A DNA stretch of 64,000 bases from Otatea glauca (taxonomy: Eukaryota; Streptophyta; Magnoliopsida; Poales; Poaceae): positions 46,749,038-46,813,037 of the forward strand of contig CM070724.1 of assembly GCA_036346275.1 (NCBI GenBank), read 5' to 3'. The position numbers and the translations under genes are program-made. The notes beneath the pieces were generated by a model. It had not been told where the DNA came from. It ran no database searches and saw only the letters and a list, made by a program, of their open reading frames with translations. Position 1 is the stretch's first letter; each line of letters opens with the position of its first letter. This document shows, piece by piece, positions 1 through 11,089 of this stretch.

Positions 1-3000
1 CTCGCTGCGCTGCTCCGCCTCTGGGCCATCGGCTCCCGCCTGCCCGGTCCCCTCGCCCTCCTCGCCGACCCCGGCCTCGCCACCGTCTGCCGCGCCGGTG
101 GCGACATCACCGGTTGGTCGCGGCCTTCCCGTCTCCCCGTTCATATGGCTAGGATTTGGTTGGATTGGTTGGGTTTGGTTGATTTTATCGTGGCTCTGGT
201 GGTTACTGGATTATGATTTGGCGCGAGCTCGGCCCCTTCCCAGGCTAAAATTTTTGGTGTGGCCATTTTTGAGACGCTCGGCTGTCCATGTGGGCACTGT
301 TCGATTGGGAACTGGATGTGATTGCTGCAGTTTGATTCGAGATTTAGTAACGCCTTCTTGAGATGCGGAATATTCAGTTACAAGCTAGCAACATGAATAC
401 TGACCGATTTTGAATTTAATCTGGTTTTCACTAATTGATGTGAGATTTGCTTTAATTTAACTGTTAATCTGGGCGGAGTTCGACTGGCATGTCAATCTGC
501 CTGATTTGAAATGTGCCAAGCCCATTAGCCTATTCCATGACAAATTTGTGGCCAAATTTGTAGCTCCTGGGCCTGTAAGCTAGTGAATTAGTGATTGAAG
601 TGTAAACTGTTATTGGCAGCTCTGTTTGCTGGTATCTGGATGTGATCTATGCAATTGACATGAGATTTTGCATTAAATTTTTTTGATTTTTTAGCTTTTA
701 GACAGGTGTTGAGATTGTTTTGCTGAACTTTGATGTTTTGTCCACACAACAAGGGCACTGAATAATTAGCACAGTTGACCTTAATTCGTTATATATTTGC
801 CAGGGTTTGCTTATGATTTGGCGATTTGCTAGGTATTGCTTTGGCTCTTAATTTGCACCAAAAGTTCAAAACATACATATAATGATGATAAATTTAATAC
901 TCTATGAATGGGAATAAGCTAAATCACTGCTGAGTGGCAAGTCATATCAACTTGGGCTATTTGTTAGGCTTTGTGTTAATTGTGTTGATCTAGTTGTCTG
1001 CTATTTCATTACTTATTTGGTCCTAATCTTGGTTAAACTTTAAGTCTTGAACTTCCCCCTTGTTTAGGATTAAGGAAATATTGGAGAAAAAGCTGATGTA
1101 ATATAAGGTTTAACCTGCCTGGATGGAAATTTTTTATTGCAATTTTGCCAGGAGAGGATTTCGAGTTACTTTGCTCCAAATTGTCTCCTATTTATGAATC
1201 TTTTTTAACACGATCATTTTTTCAGCAATTTGACACCCATTAAGTTAAATATAAATCACACCATGTATTCTAACCCTGGAAATGGACACTTTTCACAGAA
1301 TTTACTAAGCGTAAGATTGAGCATGCTGTGTTCGAAATACTAGAAATAGATGGGTAGCTATAACTAGTCACATTATTTTGTTAACGAATAATTTTTGGTC
1401 CCATGCGATCCTATATTTATGGTATTGTGTTGTCTTTTCGTGGTTGGTCAAATGAGCATGGGCATAGGCTAGCCTAGCTCAACTCTGTAGAGCCCGGATT
1501 ATTCAAGGCTCAAGCACTTTGGTACTTTGTATAGATAAATAGCTGGTTGTAAAGCATTATGTAATACAATTCTGGAAATTGATCTAATACATTTCCACTC
1601 TATGCTTCTTACTGTAAAGCCGAAAGACATTGTTTGTAGTTTGAACCTTGTTAGTGCAACAAAGAGATTTTCTTTAACAATTTTGTGAGTAAGGCTGTGT
1701 GTAGCTTGATTTCTGATCAATGGTCATATCTTTGAACTGCTTTATTTCACAGGTTATCTGTCGAAGTTACATGGCAGTTATGGCCCAATTGTTCGACTGT
1801 GGCTAGGACCCTCTCAACTACTTGTCTCAGTTAAAGATGCTAGCCTAATTAAAGAGGTGCTAACAAAGGCTGAGGATAGGTTACCTTTGACTGGGAGGAC
1901 ATATAATTTAGCTTGTGGAAGACTCGGTCTATTCATTTCCTCATTCGAGAAGGTATGTGTTTCAACACGGTAAAAAACCATGTGGAGTCTGTAGTATTAC
2001 TTCTTAGTATTTATTGTTTGTCTTGGCATATGTGTTTTTATACTAGTTATAATTGGCAGATGGTACATACAATTGTTGCTTTTATTTCTTTTACTGCTTT
2101 TGATGCTTTTGTCCTGGTTTTTCAGGTCAAAAGTAGGAGGGAATCACTGAAAGTATTCTTGAATGAAAAACTTAACATTGGCGCTGGTGGAAGTTCTTTC
2201 AAGATCATTGAAGTTGTCCTTGATAGAATTGACTCTAATATGGCCAAGGATTTTCTGGACTGCAGATCTTTTTCCCAACACATTGCATTTAACATCATTG
2301 GCTCAGCTCTTTTTGGTGATGTCTTCTTTGATTGGTCTGCTGCTGCTGCATATGAGGAGCTTCTGATGATGGTTGCCAAGGATGGTTGCTTCTGGGCTTC
2401 TTATGCAATTCCCCCATTTTGGAAACCTGGTTATAGGAGGTACCGGACCCTATGTGCTCAGCTGAAAATCTTAACGCAAGGCATTATCAGAAAATCCAGA
2501 GACCAAAATAGTGTACTTAGCCATATTGATCTGAGATCCTGTCAGAAAAGTGAAATGATGATAAAAGATCCAGATAGGGGTGTTTCTCTGCTAGATGGCA
2601 TGATATCAGGTCGTTGTCTCCATGGGGCAGTTGAAGGGCCATTCAGTTCACAAGAGGAAATATGTGGGAACATTATGGCTTTGATGTTGCATGGAATTTC
2701 CACATCTGCTAATCTGATTGGCAGCATTTTAACGAGGCTTGTCTTGTACCCAAAGTTGCAAGACCAGGTACCATTATTTCTTTTACTTCTCTGTTGCAAA
2801 TTGCCCTTCTCTGATGTTGAAATTGATGCATGCTTGCTACTGCTTTATTGTTCAAAAGAATAGATTTGTTCTACACAGTTCTCTCAATGACATATGTTGC
2901 ATACCCTCAGTACTTTTCATTCCTTTGCTTATGGAACATCTTGATAGTCTCAAGTTATAATATTTTTATTCATATTACATAATATCTCCTAGTTAATTTG

Positions 3001-4663
3001 ACTTGGGTGGAGTGATTTCTACTCCATTGATCATTTAATGTTCATTGACATGGAAACTTTTTTTTAGTGGTTTGATTGTGTTTATACTGTTTCTCTGACT
3101 TACATTTGCTTCTTGTTTCTACAGCTACATGCGGAGATTGTTGCAGTTTGCAATGAATCATCTAAGCTGGAGGTAGATGATGTGCTTAGGATGCAATTCC
3201 TACTTGCCACTGTATGTGAATCTGCTCGCCTTTTGCCCGCTGGACCTCTTCTTCAGCGATGTTCTCTGCAACACGGTATGCATGTTTTTAATAAAAAAAG
3301 AGCAATGATACATGTGAGTAACATGCTAAAAGAAAATTTGAGCAACGTTGAGCTTCAGAACTTGTTTACTTGAATTATGGGGCTTATTTATTATTGTGCG
3401 AAATTGCTTACCTGGTCATTATGTTACTTTGGAAACATCCCCAATCTCCTGTGGTTTTTTAAAATGGAGACCTCTTTTGTTTCATCCTGATCTTGCTGTA
3501 TTGAAATTATGCTCTGATCCTGAGATTCCTTTATGCATCTAACTTCAGGAGAGATCAGGTGTTATTTCTAGCATGTCATACACTTGTAGGTCTTTTGGAT
3601 TACTATTTGTTAGACATTATTGATCTCCTTTTGAATTCATTTTCCTTGATTGCAGATTTGACTCTCAAATCCAACATCACTATACCAGCTGGAGCAATAT
3701 TGGTTGTTCCTTTGCATCTTGTGCAAATGGATGTTTCTATGTGGGGAAATGATGCTTGCCAGTTCAATCCTAGTCATTTCCTCCAAAATGACATTGATCT
3801 TGGAGGTCTCTCTCTCCCTCCCTTATTTTATTTCCACTTCCATTTTGTGTCCAAAGTCGCACTTTCTTATGCTATAGTGCAATTAGGCAAAAGTTTTTTT
3901 ATTGATGGGTATTACAATTCATATTACTGAAGAGTGGATTTCATTTATTTAAAACAAGGGTATTACTGCAACATAAGTACATGATCATCAATATTAGGAA
4001 TTTATATGTGAAGTAACCTGGCACATTAATCTTCAGAAGACTGCATCAAGTTCATTATGTTGGTCTATATCTGTACTTCGCACATTTGTTAGATCTTTAA
4101 AAACCTTCTGCAAGATCTGAGGGAATTGTTCCATCTATGTTGGTCTCATTTCGTTTATTTTATGGAAGGGCTGAGCCTCTTCCTAATTCTTTTGTCACTC
4201 ATGTTTTCTTCTTTTACTGTAATATTAGCAGCGCATAAAGGCTCAAACGGGATCAAACTTTTCACCGAGTGTGATAAGACTGAATCATTCCTTCCATTTG
4301 GTTCTGGGAGTCGAGCGTGCGTCGGGCAGAACTTTGCCATCCTTGGGATCTCGATGTTGATTGCCTCTCTACTCCACAACTATGAGGTTAGATGCAATAA
4401 TTGTTATGCATATATCTTATTGTGAGATGTACACCCACTAATTGCCTTCTTGGTTTATGTTCATATGAGCTTAATCAATTCCATTCAAAGAGTTAGCGGT
4501 TTAGTTTTGAAAATGTTTTGAGTTTATGTCTTCTAATGTTGTGTGAAACTCAAACTTACAGGTACAGCCTCATCCAGCCAAAGAACTGGATTCAGGACTT
4601 GACAGCAACAACCTTCACCATCTTCCAAACCCAAAGATTATCCTCACAAAAAGAATAATTTGA
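1..4663 (+). CDS. Cytochrome P450 (5' end outside window)
   Basis: Haem-thiolate monooxygenase, expected to be ER-anchored; substrate unknown. Seven exons with GT/AG junctions and consistent phases: 1-112, 1753-1952, 2126-2767, 3125-3275, 3656-3805, 4229 (or 4232)-4386, 4562-4663 (TGA). The N-terminal anchor and start codon lie upstream of the window. Visible motifs: K-helix ExxR as ESAR in exon 4, a PxxF-type meander (FNPSHF) in exon 5, and the haem-binding loop FGSGSRACVG in exon 6. The I-helix in exon 3 reads HGISTS, so the usual acidic residue before the conserved Thr is Ser. No internal stop occurs in the joined exons. A poly(A)-like AATAAA lies at 4679-4684. The acceptor of exon 6 is a tandem TAGCAG, so one Ala may be optional. 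The P450 family is not assigned; a small divergent clan such as CYP727 is possible but unproven. Confidence 0.88.
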
Positions 4664-4943
4664 ATCAGGAGTGTGACAAATAAAAGTTTAACGCCTTTAC
4701 CTTTTCTCTCTATATTTTTTTCACTGGTGTTACACCAGGATATGATCTCTAGTTTGCTTTCCTACTGTCGTTCAACCACGCTCAAGTTTGGAAAGGTGCT
4801 ACTTTGCGACGTGGAAGGATTTTTCCTCCAGTTGACAGCCCCAATGAGCTTTGTTAGACCTAGTTTGTAGAGAATTAGTTTTTTGAGGCACTCGTGGGCT
4901 GTTAAATCACAGGAGGCGTACGTTGATGTCTATAAACCTACAG

Positions 4944-4984
4944 CTTCCTTTTCTTTTCTTTTCTTTTCTTTTCTTTTCTTTTTT
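4944..4984. repeat. (CTTTT)n simple repeat
   Basis: A run of CTTTT pentamers just downstream of the P450 gene. It is low complexity and no function is implied. Confidence 0.9.
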
Positions 4985-5842
4985 GGCAAGTTGGTGTTTC
5001 CTCCTCCCTCCGGAGGAATGTATTGTCCAATGTAGCATATATGTATGGTCAAGTTGTTTCTTCCGCCATAATAGGCGAAAGTCCCAGCAGCATTACGCTT
5101 AAAAGTTGAGTTTTGGTGAAACATCATGTTTGGTGAGGATATATGTCAGGTTGTTGGTCATTGGTGGGTACTGCTCTGTTCTGTGGTGCCGAGAGCCTGA
5201 GACCTGAGGCTACTAATTCATGTCGAAAGCTGCTGCTTCCCCGTTACTTCTGCTTGCAACCAGCGAGATTCTCCGGGCACATGCACTGGCAAACCCGCCG
5301 AGACACGTGGTATTAATATCTTTTGCATGGGAAATACTTTGCTTCCTTGTCTTCGGTTATTTCGTCTGCTTTTTTTCCCCCTCGCGACTGACACCTGCAT
5401 AAACACAACCGACACCATGGCAAATGCAGGGTGGGACTGCGCGCGGCAGGATCGTCTGCTTGCCTGCACCTGCACCTGCACGGTGTGCTGATGTACTCCT
5501 TATCTGTTGCGCTTCTGCTACTCGTGGGATCCTCATGGGCGGACGGGCGGGGCGGCAGTGCGGCTCAGCGAAACAAGCGTGATGTTTTTTTTTGTTTGTT
5601 CCCTGCGGCATCATTCATCTTGGAATTGCCCTCCTTTAATTCGGATCACCCGCTGTTGCAGTCAGCATGCGACGTTTGGATTTGACCGAAAAGACGCACG
5701 GTTATTTCGAAGCGGAGGATGCACGGCTAATGTCAGGGCCAGAGCCATCAGTGCTGGTCGACGATGACCAGTAGAGCTTCTTCAACCACTGTAATCCGTA
5801 TCGTTTCGGATAATCTTTTAGTTATAGTTAGATTTATCTAGT
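4985..5842. other. Intergenic, no gene recognised
   Basis: No supported coding exon, RNA gene or complete element was seen. Short open frames here lack codon bias or family motifs. A short stretch near 5405-5418 (ACAACCGACACCATGG) recurs near 33656-33671, which may be a remnant of a shared flanking segment. Confidence 0.5.
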
Positions 5843-5998
5843 GAGACTTTTTACCATTCTTAGAAGTTTTAAAATCTACATTAAAATAGTATCGAGAGGT
5901 ACTAAAAGTTGATACTTTCATCCTTTAAAATTTATTGTTACCTCTTGGTACTACTTTAATATAAATTTTAATATCAACCGACGATGGTAAAACGTCTC
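5843..5998. mobile_element. MITE-like inverted-repeat element
   Basis: The two ends are inverted copies of each other: GAGACTTTTTACCAT at the left and the complement of GAGACGTTTTACCAT at the right. The inverted similarity continues inward through an AT-rich arm, including a GAGGTACTA / TAGTACCAAGAGG pair. Length is about 156 bp and there is no coding capacity. A clear target duplication could not be fixed, so the superfamily is open. Confidence 0.6.
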
Positions 5999-6115
5999 AA
6001 AGTCCATATCATTCGCATGGCCACTGGTTAAGGTTCATATGCAAAATCCAGCTTTTTGGAAAGCTAGCCCTGCTCTGGGCAGATGCAGCTTGCTCTGTTC
6101 TCACCTGCCCCGTCG

Positions 6116-6421
6116 GCCCGACCCCCCGCACGGTCTCCTGCGCGGACATCGTCGCGCTCGCTTGCCACCCGCGACGACGCCGTCTGATCCTTCCAGGTTC
6201 TCAACGTACGCAGATCAAATCATCAAACAGAGTGCAGTCCCCGCCGTTGTTCGTTGATCAGATTTGAGCCATGCATGCACGCCGAGCTCGCAACTAAACC
6301 ACGAATATATGCGTGCAGTTCAAGCGGCTGCTGTGGCAGGTGGAGACCGGCCGGCGCGACTCAAGAATCTGGGCCTTCGCCGACCGCGGCCTCACCGTCG
6401 CCGACCTCGTCGACAAGTATA
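6116..6421 (+). pseudogene. Class III peroxidase fragment
   Basis: Relic of a gene closely similar to the intact peroxidase at 39705-41184. Part of exon 2 (RTVSCADIVALA, about 6132-6208, with a frameshift afterwards) is followed by a short intron. Then comes part of exon 3 (about 6319-6419), reading FKRLLWQVETGRRDSRI and FADRGLTVADLV. About 20 codons between these two blocks are missing relative to the intact gene. Exon 1, the distal-histidine region and exon 4 are absent. The intron lacks the MITE found in the intact gene's intron 2. The large MULE begins about 10 bp downstream. Confidence 0.85.
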
Positions 6422-6431
6422 CATGCCCTAG
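6422..6431. repeat. Left target-site duplication of the large MULE
   Basis: CATGCCCTAG directly precedes the left terminal inverted repeat. The identical 10-mer follows the right one at 29121-29130. MULEs usually make 8-11 bp duplications. Confidence 0.85.
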
Positions 6432-6630
6432 GAATTTTTTTTTGTTTAATATTTTTTTATTCTTTTTTTTAAAACTATACGTCCGAAAAAAAAAATTACG
6501 GAAATGCCTCCCGTCGCCCGTGTATGGGGCGATCGCCCCATATACGGGCGATTTCTGCCTCCGCCGTCTACGCCAAACGGCGCCGTCGGTGGGCCCCCCT
6601 GTCGCCCGAGACAGGGGCGACCGGGCGCAT
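6432..6630 (+). repeat. Left terminal inverted repeat of the MULE
   Basis: The first ~120 bp match the complement of 29001-29120 almost continuously, and weaker similarity reaches about 200 bp. It contains poly-T blocks, then CGTCCG, then a 40-bp near-perfect palindrome at 6513-6552 centred on GGGGCGATCGCCCC (6526-6539). Confidence 0.87.
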
Positions 6631-6639
6631 GCTTTTTTT

Positions 6640-7384
6640 TAGTTTTGTTTTGTAATTACTATATGCCTTTTTAATATAAACCCCATAACTTTTGATAGGA
6701 GTGTTCAAATTAAATGAAACTTGTTTCTAAATTTAAATTTTGGAATGAAGAATTAGAGCGTAAAATAAAAATCCATGTGTTGTTTGCAGAAAAATATTTT
6801 TATTTGAGTTCGAATGCTAGGCTCTAACTGTGGATTGTGAAGGAATTATAATGTGTGTTGATCCATAATTCATGAAATAAATAGAATAAGTTACTACAAC
6901 CTTATGCACTTCATTTTTGCAAAAATATCTAAATATGATTGCATTTTGAATCAAAGATGGCTAGTTTAAACCCTTTATAACATTCATTGTTTAAGCAGTT
7001 AGAATAATGTCTGAACGACCTCAAAACTTGACAGAACTAGTTTTGTTGCATTCTTGGGCTTGCATAGGTTACAATTATGTAAAAATATTTAGATATCACT
7101 TTAGGCTGCACTATTTTATTGTTGTCCGAACATGCAATCGGTAAAACATCAAAATGACCGTATCTTTATAAACGATGGTAAAACTCGATGAAATCAAATC
7201 AGCGAGCTTAAAATGCTATAACCTATCTCGATGGAGAAAAATAACATCATTTGGGATAAGCTGGAGCGATAGGACATATACGAGCCCTCCGGACGGTGAG
7301 CATACTCTTGAAGGTTGGGTCGCTCTTTATTACGACTTAAAACTAAAAGGAGTACCACGAACAAAGAAAACCAAAGTTAACACC
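6640..7384. other. MULE internal AT-rich segment, no gene
   Basis: Sequence between the left terminal repeat and the end of the GRF gene. It is AT-rich to about 7200. No coding sequence could be supported; it may hold the 3' untranslated region of the GRF gene. Confidence 0.5.
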
Positions 7385-7957
7385 AGACGTCTCTCGAGTG
7401 CTTGAGGCCACTTCCCATTCGCCCATGCCTCGTGGCTTCTCTGCACGCAGCGTGCCTCTCTCGTTCCTCTCTCTCTCGGCCTCCTTCTCCTCCGCTTCCT
7501 TCCTACATGCCTCCTCGCGTGCGGCATCGCGTTGTTCTTGAAACCGCCGCGTGAACTCATCCTGCGGTTGGCTTGGTCAAGAAGCCGTTGGTCCTCGGGG
7601 TTGATCTACGTATCAAACCACTGCTCAAATTCACACGATGGCGGAGGTGATCGCATGAAACGTAAATTAGCAAAGTTTCATTCAAAATATTATGTAACCC
7701 GTCGATTGTTACCATGCGGCGATCCTTGAGCTCTTCTCCGTGGATCGAAGGCGTGGTTCGGCACTTCCAATACCTCCTCTTCCAAGTTGAAATTTCCCAA
7801 GAGCGGACAAGCTGCAAAGATCTCCGCACATACACATGGGTGCTACAGCTCCACGAGGTAGGAAGAGATCTTGGTACGCTAAATTCCGCGGGCATGCACT
7901 TGCTTCTTCCTTTGCCTTTGCCTTCCCCTTACCCTTTGCACTTGCACGCCTCAGCAT
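7385..7957 (-). pseudogene. GRF-type zinc-finger protein with charged tail (MULE cargo)
   Basis: The start is ATG at 7957, opening with a Lys/Ala-rich stretch (KGKGKAKAKEE) and then a conserved-looking NLAYQDLFLPRGAVAPMC. Zinc-ligand signature read across frames: MCMCGDLC, then WKRRYWKC, then CEFEQWFDT after an intron. This fits the Cys-x-Cys-Gly, Cys and Cys-x-Phe-x-x-Trp pattern of GRF zinc fingers. The tail is an Arg/Glu/Lys-rich probable coiled coil (about 7400-7560). The intron starts at 7712 (GT). Its expected acceptor near 7655-7665 reads GCGAT rather than CAG, and a missing base in WKC(PN) shifts the frame, so this copy is broken. GRF fingers usually bind single-stranded nucleic acid in other proteins; the role here is unknown. 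Confidence 0.65.
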
Positions 7958-8037
7958 TTTCGATTGATGCTCACCCCTCTATTCTTTCTCCCGCTATTCT
8001 TTGCGAGACCGCTTGTGAGAACGAATGTTATAAAGGG

Positions 8038-8113
8038 CAGATATCGCCCGGGTATAGAGCGATCGTCTCATATTTGGGCGATCGCCTCACATTAGGGCGA
8101 TCGCCCCTACTAG
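8038..8113. promoter_or_regulatory. 19-bp array of GCGATCGC palindromes upstream of the GRF gene
   Basis: Four units spaced 19 bp apart have cores GATATCGCC, GCGATCGTC, GCGATCGCC and GCGATCGCC. Spacers are variants of (C)TCATATTAGG. The same 19-bp arrangement forms the palindrome in both terminal repeats. The array lies about 80-155 bp upstream of the GRF start codon. It could be a transposase or host-factor binding site, or a promoter element; this is inference. Confidence 0.6.
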
Positions 8114-8249
8114 AGGCAATAGGTGCACCGAAACGTTGGTGTGTTGTCACGTCGTGTGGCATAGGCAAGCAATGCATAAATGATTTGAACAATTTATAGT
8201 GATAACGCTGTCATGTTACTAACTCGGGGAGTTATACAATGTGTTGCTG

Positions 8250-10176
8250 AACGTAAAGCCATTACAAAAATACATCCGTACAACAAGTCAATCACGCCAC
8301 GCTTCCTAATCGGCCCGTGGGGTAGGTGAGTGGCGACGCGGACGGACGTCCCTCCTAGGCCGACCTGCGGCGCAGCGTAGAAGTAGTCGCGGCGGCGAGG
8401 CCAAGTCTGTGGCGCGCACCCGAGGCCGAGAGGGTCGAGGTAGTCGGTCGAAAGGTACTCCTCCGGTCGAACTCGTCGTCGAAAGGGTCGTCGAAACCAC
8501 CACAGGGTCTGGCTGGGGCGGGGGACGAGAGGAGCCTCATGACCATCGCCCCACTTCGCTGCGTGGGGCGTGGCGAGGAACCGGCGAGGTAGGCGAGGCG
8601 CGAAGGAGCCTCCCACCCATCGCCCCCACTGCTGCTGCGTGGGGCGTAGCGAGGAACCGACGGGTAGGGCGAGGCGCGGAAGGAGCCTCGTCGACCACCG
8701 TCCCCCTGCAGTGCGTGGGGTGTGACGAGGCACCGGGGTAGGGCGAGTCTTTGGGGCGAAGTGACATGGTGTCTGCGTCTGCCGGCGTCTCGCGCCCTCG
8801 GCGGTGGCCAAGCGAGCCAACCGCCTCACCGTCGAGGACGCGACCCCAAGCCGTCTCGGACTCGGCGGTGGTCACCAGTATGCCCCTCTAGGCGCGTCAA
8901 CATGGACCTGACCTCCACCTCAATCTCCGCCAAGAGCCGAGTCCGCATGTAACGTCCGATTGGTATTACGTAAGTTACATGAAAAAGACGTGCCCATGTA
9001 GGTTCGATTGCGACACTTACCGAGGCGTTGTCCTCCGGGACATCTGTGAAGGGTGCGTGTCCGCTATCGATGCTGCCGTGGCGACGTCTGGTCTTGGTGT
9101 GTACCCACCCGAGGCGAGTCGTGGGCGAACCACTCCATGTCTTGATCGTACATGTCATGGTCGTCTGGCCGGTCTCGATGACCCTCTCGTCGAGTCGCGG
9201 CGTCCCATCAGCCGGCCCATGGCGCATACGGTCTGCGAATCGAGAGCCCACCGCAAAGACCCATCTGGTCATCTGCAATGCAAAAACAGTAAGTACACAC
9301 CACATTAATTTCGCAAAGATGCGGAGTAGTAGGATCAGGGCAAGTACTTGTGAGCGCCACGTGCGACAACGTGACGAGGCGACAAAGGAAAGGACTGGAA
9401 CAGGCCGAACTGCCGCAGCACTCGGTGCGGGGAGTACTCCTCGACACAAAGGTCAAAGACGAGCACCTTACGGGTGAGCCAAAAGGCCTCATCTCGCGTG
9501 CAAAGCACGGAGACCCCGTGAGGTGCTCGGGCGTGGACGTCGTACGCGGTGTATGGCGTCCACCACACGTCCTCGTCGTGGAGGCGGTCGAACTCGAGCG
9601 AACTCTGATAGGACCTCCTCACCTGTCGGTGCGCGAACCTCCGCTGCGAGGAAATAAGAAATGGCGAAGGTTATTCAAGTGCGTTAGTGGGGAAAAAGAT
9701 ACGAGGGAGCATACCTGTCGTCGGACCCAGTAGTGGCCCATGGTGGGCCAGTCCACCGGGTCGTCTCCGTAAAGCTCCTCGGGGTACGGTGTCGTGTCAA
9801 CAACAGGCCTGCCGACGGAGAAGCGCTCCCAAGACCACAATGGGAGGAGTAGGACGCAACCTGACATCGTCGCGTCGTGCTCGCCCGAGAGACGGTGTCG
9901 CATGCACTCATGTCGCCGCCGCAAGCACACCGAGGCCCATGACCACCGCATCACTGCTTACAAGGGGAGTTAGGCGTGCTCATTGTGGCGAGATTGGGCC
10001 GAGTGTGTTACCTCATCCACCGGGTGTCGGCGATGTCTTTGGGCGTACTCGATCGGTGACGGTCCACCGTGTTCCGTGGGAGGCGGGAACATCACCCAAC
10101 CGAACAACAACGGAGGTATGCCTCCAAGTGGCGGGCCACGTCGCCTCCTCCTCGCGTGCGGGTGGAGAAGCCGAGC
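8250..10176 (-). pseudogene. Plant mobile domain (PMD) gene, exons 3-6
   Basis: 3' half of the gene whose first two exons are at 24356-24955. Exons inferred from splice signals: 10176-10012, about 9950-9715, 9643-9348, and 9282 to about 8290. Recognisable PMD (aminotransferase-like plant mobile domain) segments are VARHLEAYL, LLLPLWSWERFSVGRPVV, PTMGHYWVRR and VLVFDLCVEEYSPHRVLRQF. The C-terminal part is Pro/Arg-rich with an YLDPLGLG motif near 8430. PMD proteins MAIN and MAIL1 of Arabidopsis act in silencing and genome stability; transposon PMDs have no established role. Several frameshifts and stops make this copy a probable pseudogene although its splice sites are mostly preserved. It shares strand with the transposase upstream and the GRF gene downstream. 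Confidence 0.8.
8535..8765. repeat. ~85-bp tandem repeat in the PMD C-terminal region
   Basis: About three degenerate copies. Each contains CTGCGTGGGG(C/T)GT, then GCGAGGAACCG, then GGTAGGCGAGGCGCG. On the minus strand they encode repeated segments such as RRFLATPHAA. Confidence 0.65.
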
Positions 10177-10209
10177 CTGCAGCGTTACGCAACAAACATT
10201 ACCAACAAC

Positions 10210-10214
10210 TTGAC
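10210..10214. repeat. Left target duplication of the gypsy element
   Basis: TTGAC before the left LTR matches TTGGC at 24316-24320 after the right LTR, with one mismatch. This is the 5-bp duplication expected for LTR retrotransposons. Confidence 0.6.
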
Positions 10215-11089
10215 TATCCGGCGTTTTGGCGCCGGCAAGTAAATTTGTAAGTCTAGGGGTCGCGCGTTCCACTCCACGAATGGTTAGACTCGTGAGTCCA
10301 AGATGTATCTTGGTTCGGCCGCAAGTCCCTACTCGATTCGGATGGCCGTATTGTATTGCTTTTTGCACTATGTTTTTCTGAGACGAGGCCCCTAAATGAC
10401 TTAGTCTCCTCGTGTTCGATATCTCCCTCTCCTCTCGTTCTCGCTTTCCTTGAATCGTTTAGCCACCGCCTCCTTTTATCTGAAGGAAGGCGGGTTACAT
10501 CGAGTTGGGAGGAAGAGCGAGGTGACCTATGCTAGAGCTCGGTCCTTCGTCACGTGGATGGTCGCCACCCGTCTTGCCCATCTTGGGTTGGTAGCCTTGG
10601 TGGTCGGGAGGTTAGGTATTCCCAGGAAATAGCGTGCTTGCCCTCTGTGACCCTTGCGAATCTTGGCGTCGAGGTGCGTGGCGTTGGTGCTTGCCTCGGG
10701 AGGAGCGCGCGCCGTCGTCTTTATCGTGGATCGTTGATGGGGTGGAAGCTTTGTCTTCTGCAGATCACCGATCCTCTTGGGAAGGAGCCACCGCCTTGTA
10801 TAGTCGCTCGATTGACCTCATTCGGGGTACGTGGCGGTAGGCCGATGAGGACGACACGCGGCACTTTCGGCGTCCGTCGCTGGGTTCGGTTGGAGTCGGA
10901 GATCCCGCCCGCCAAGAGGGGGGAGAGCGCCGTCTGGTCGATTCGCTTCCCGGCCGGTCGGGAGCGGATGTCTTGCTCGGTCTCGCAGCGATTCGGTCGG
11001 CGGCGGGCGGCGCTACTGTTGGTGGAGATATGCTTGAGGCCGCTCGCTCGCCGCCGGCCGTTGGGGTATCCTTTTATTAGTATTCGTCG
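10215..11089 (-). repeat. 3' LTR of the gypsy element
   Basis: Collinear over its length with 23421-24315, sharing blocks such as GTAAGTCTAGGGGTCGC and CCTAAATGACTTAGTCTCC. It starts TATCCGGCG where the other LTR has TGTCGGCG, and ends ATTCGTCG where the other has ATTCGTCA. Many of the differences are 1-2 base indels. Confidence 0.85.

Noticed and set aside
8409..8741. Plus-strand Gly/Arg-rich open frame
   Set aside because: Antisense of the PMD C-terminal tandem repeats.
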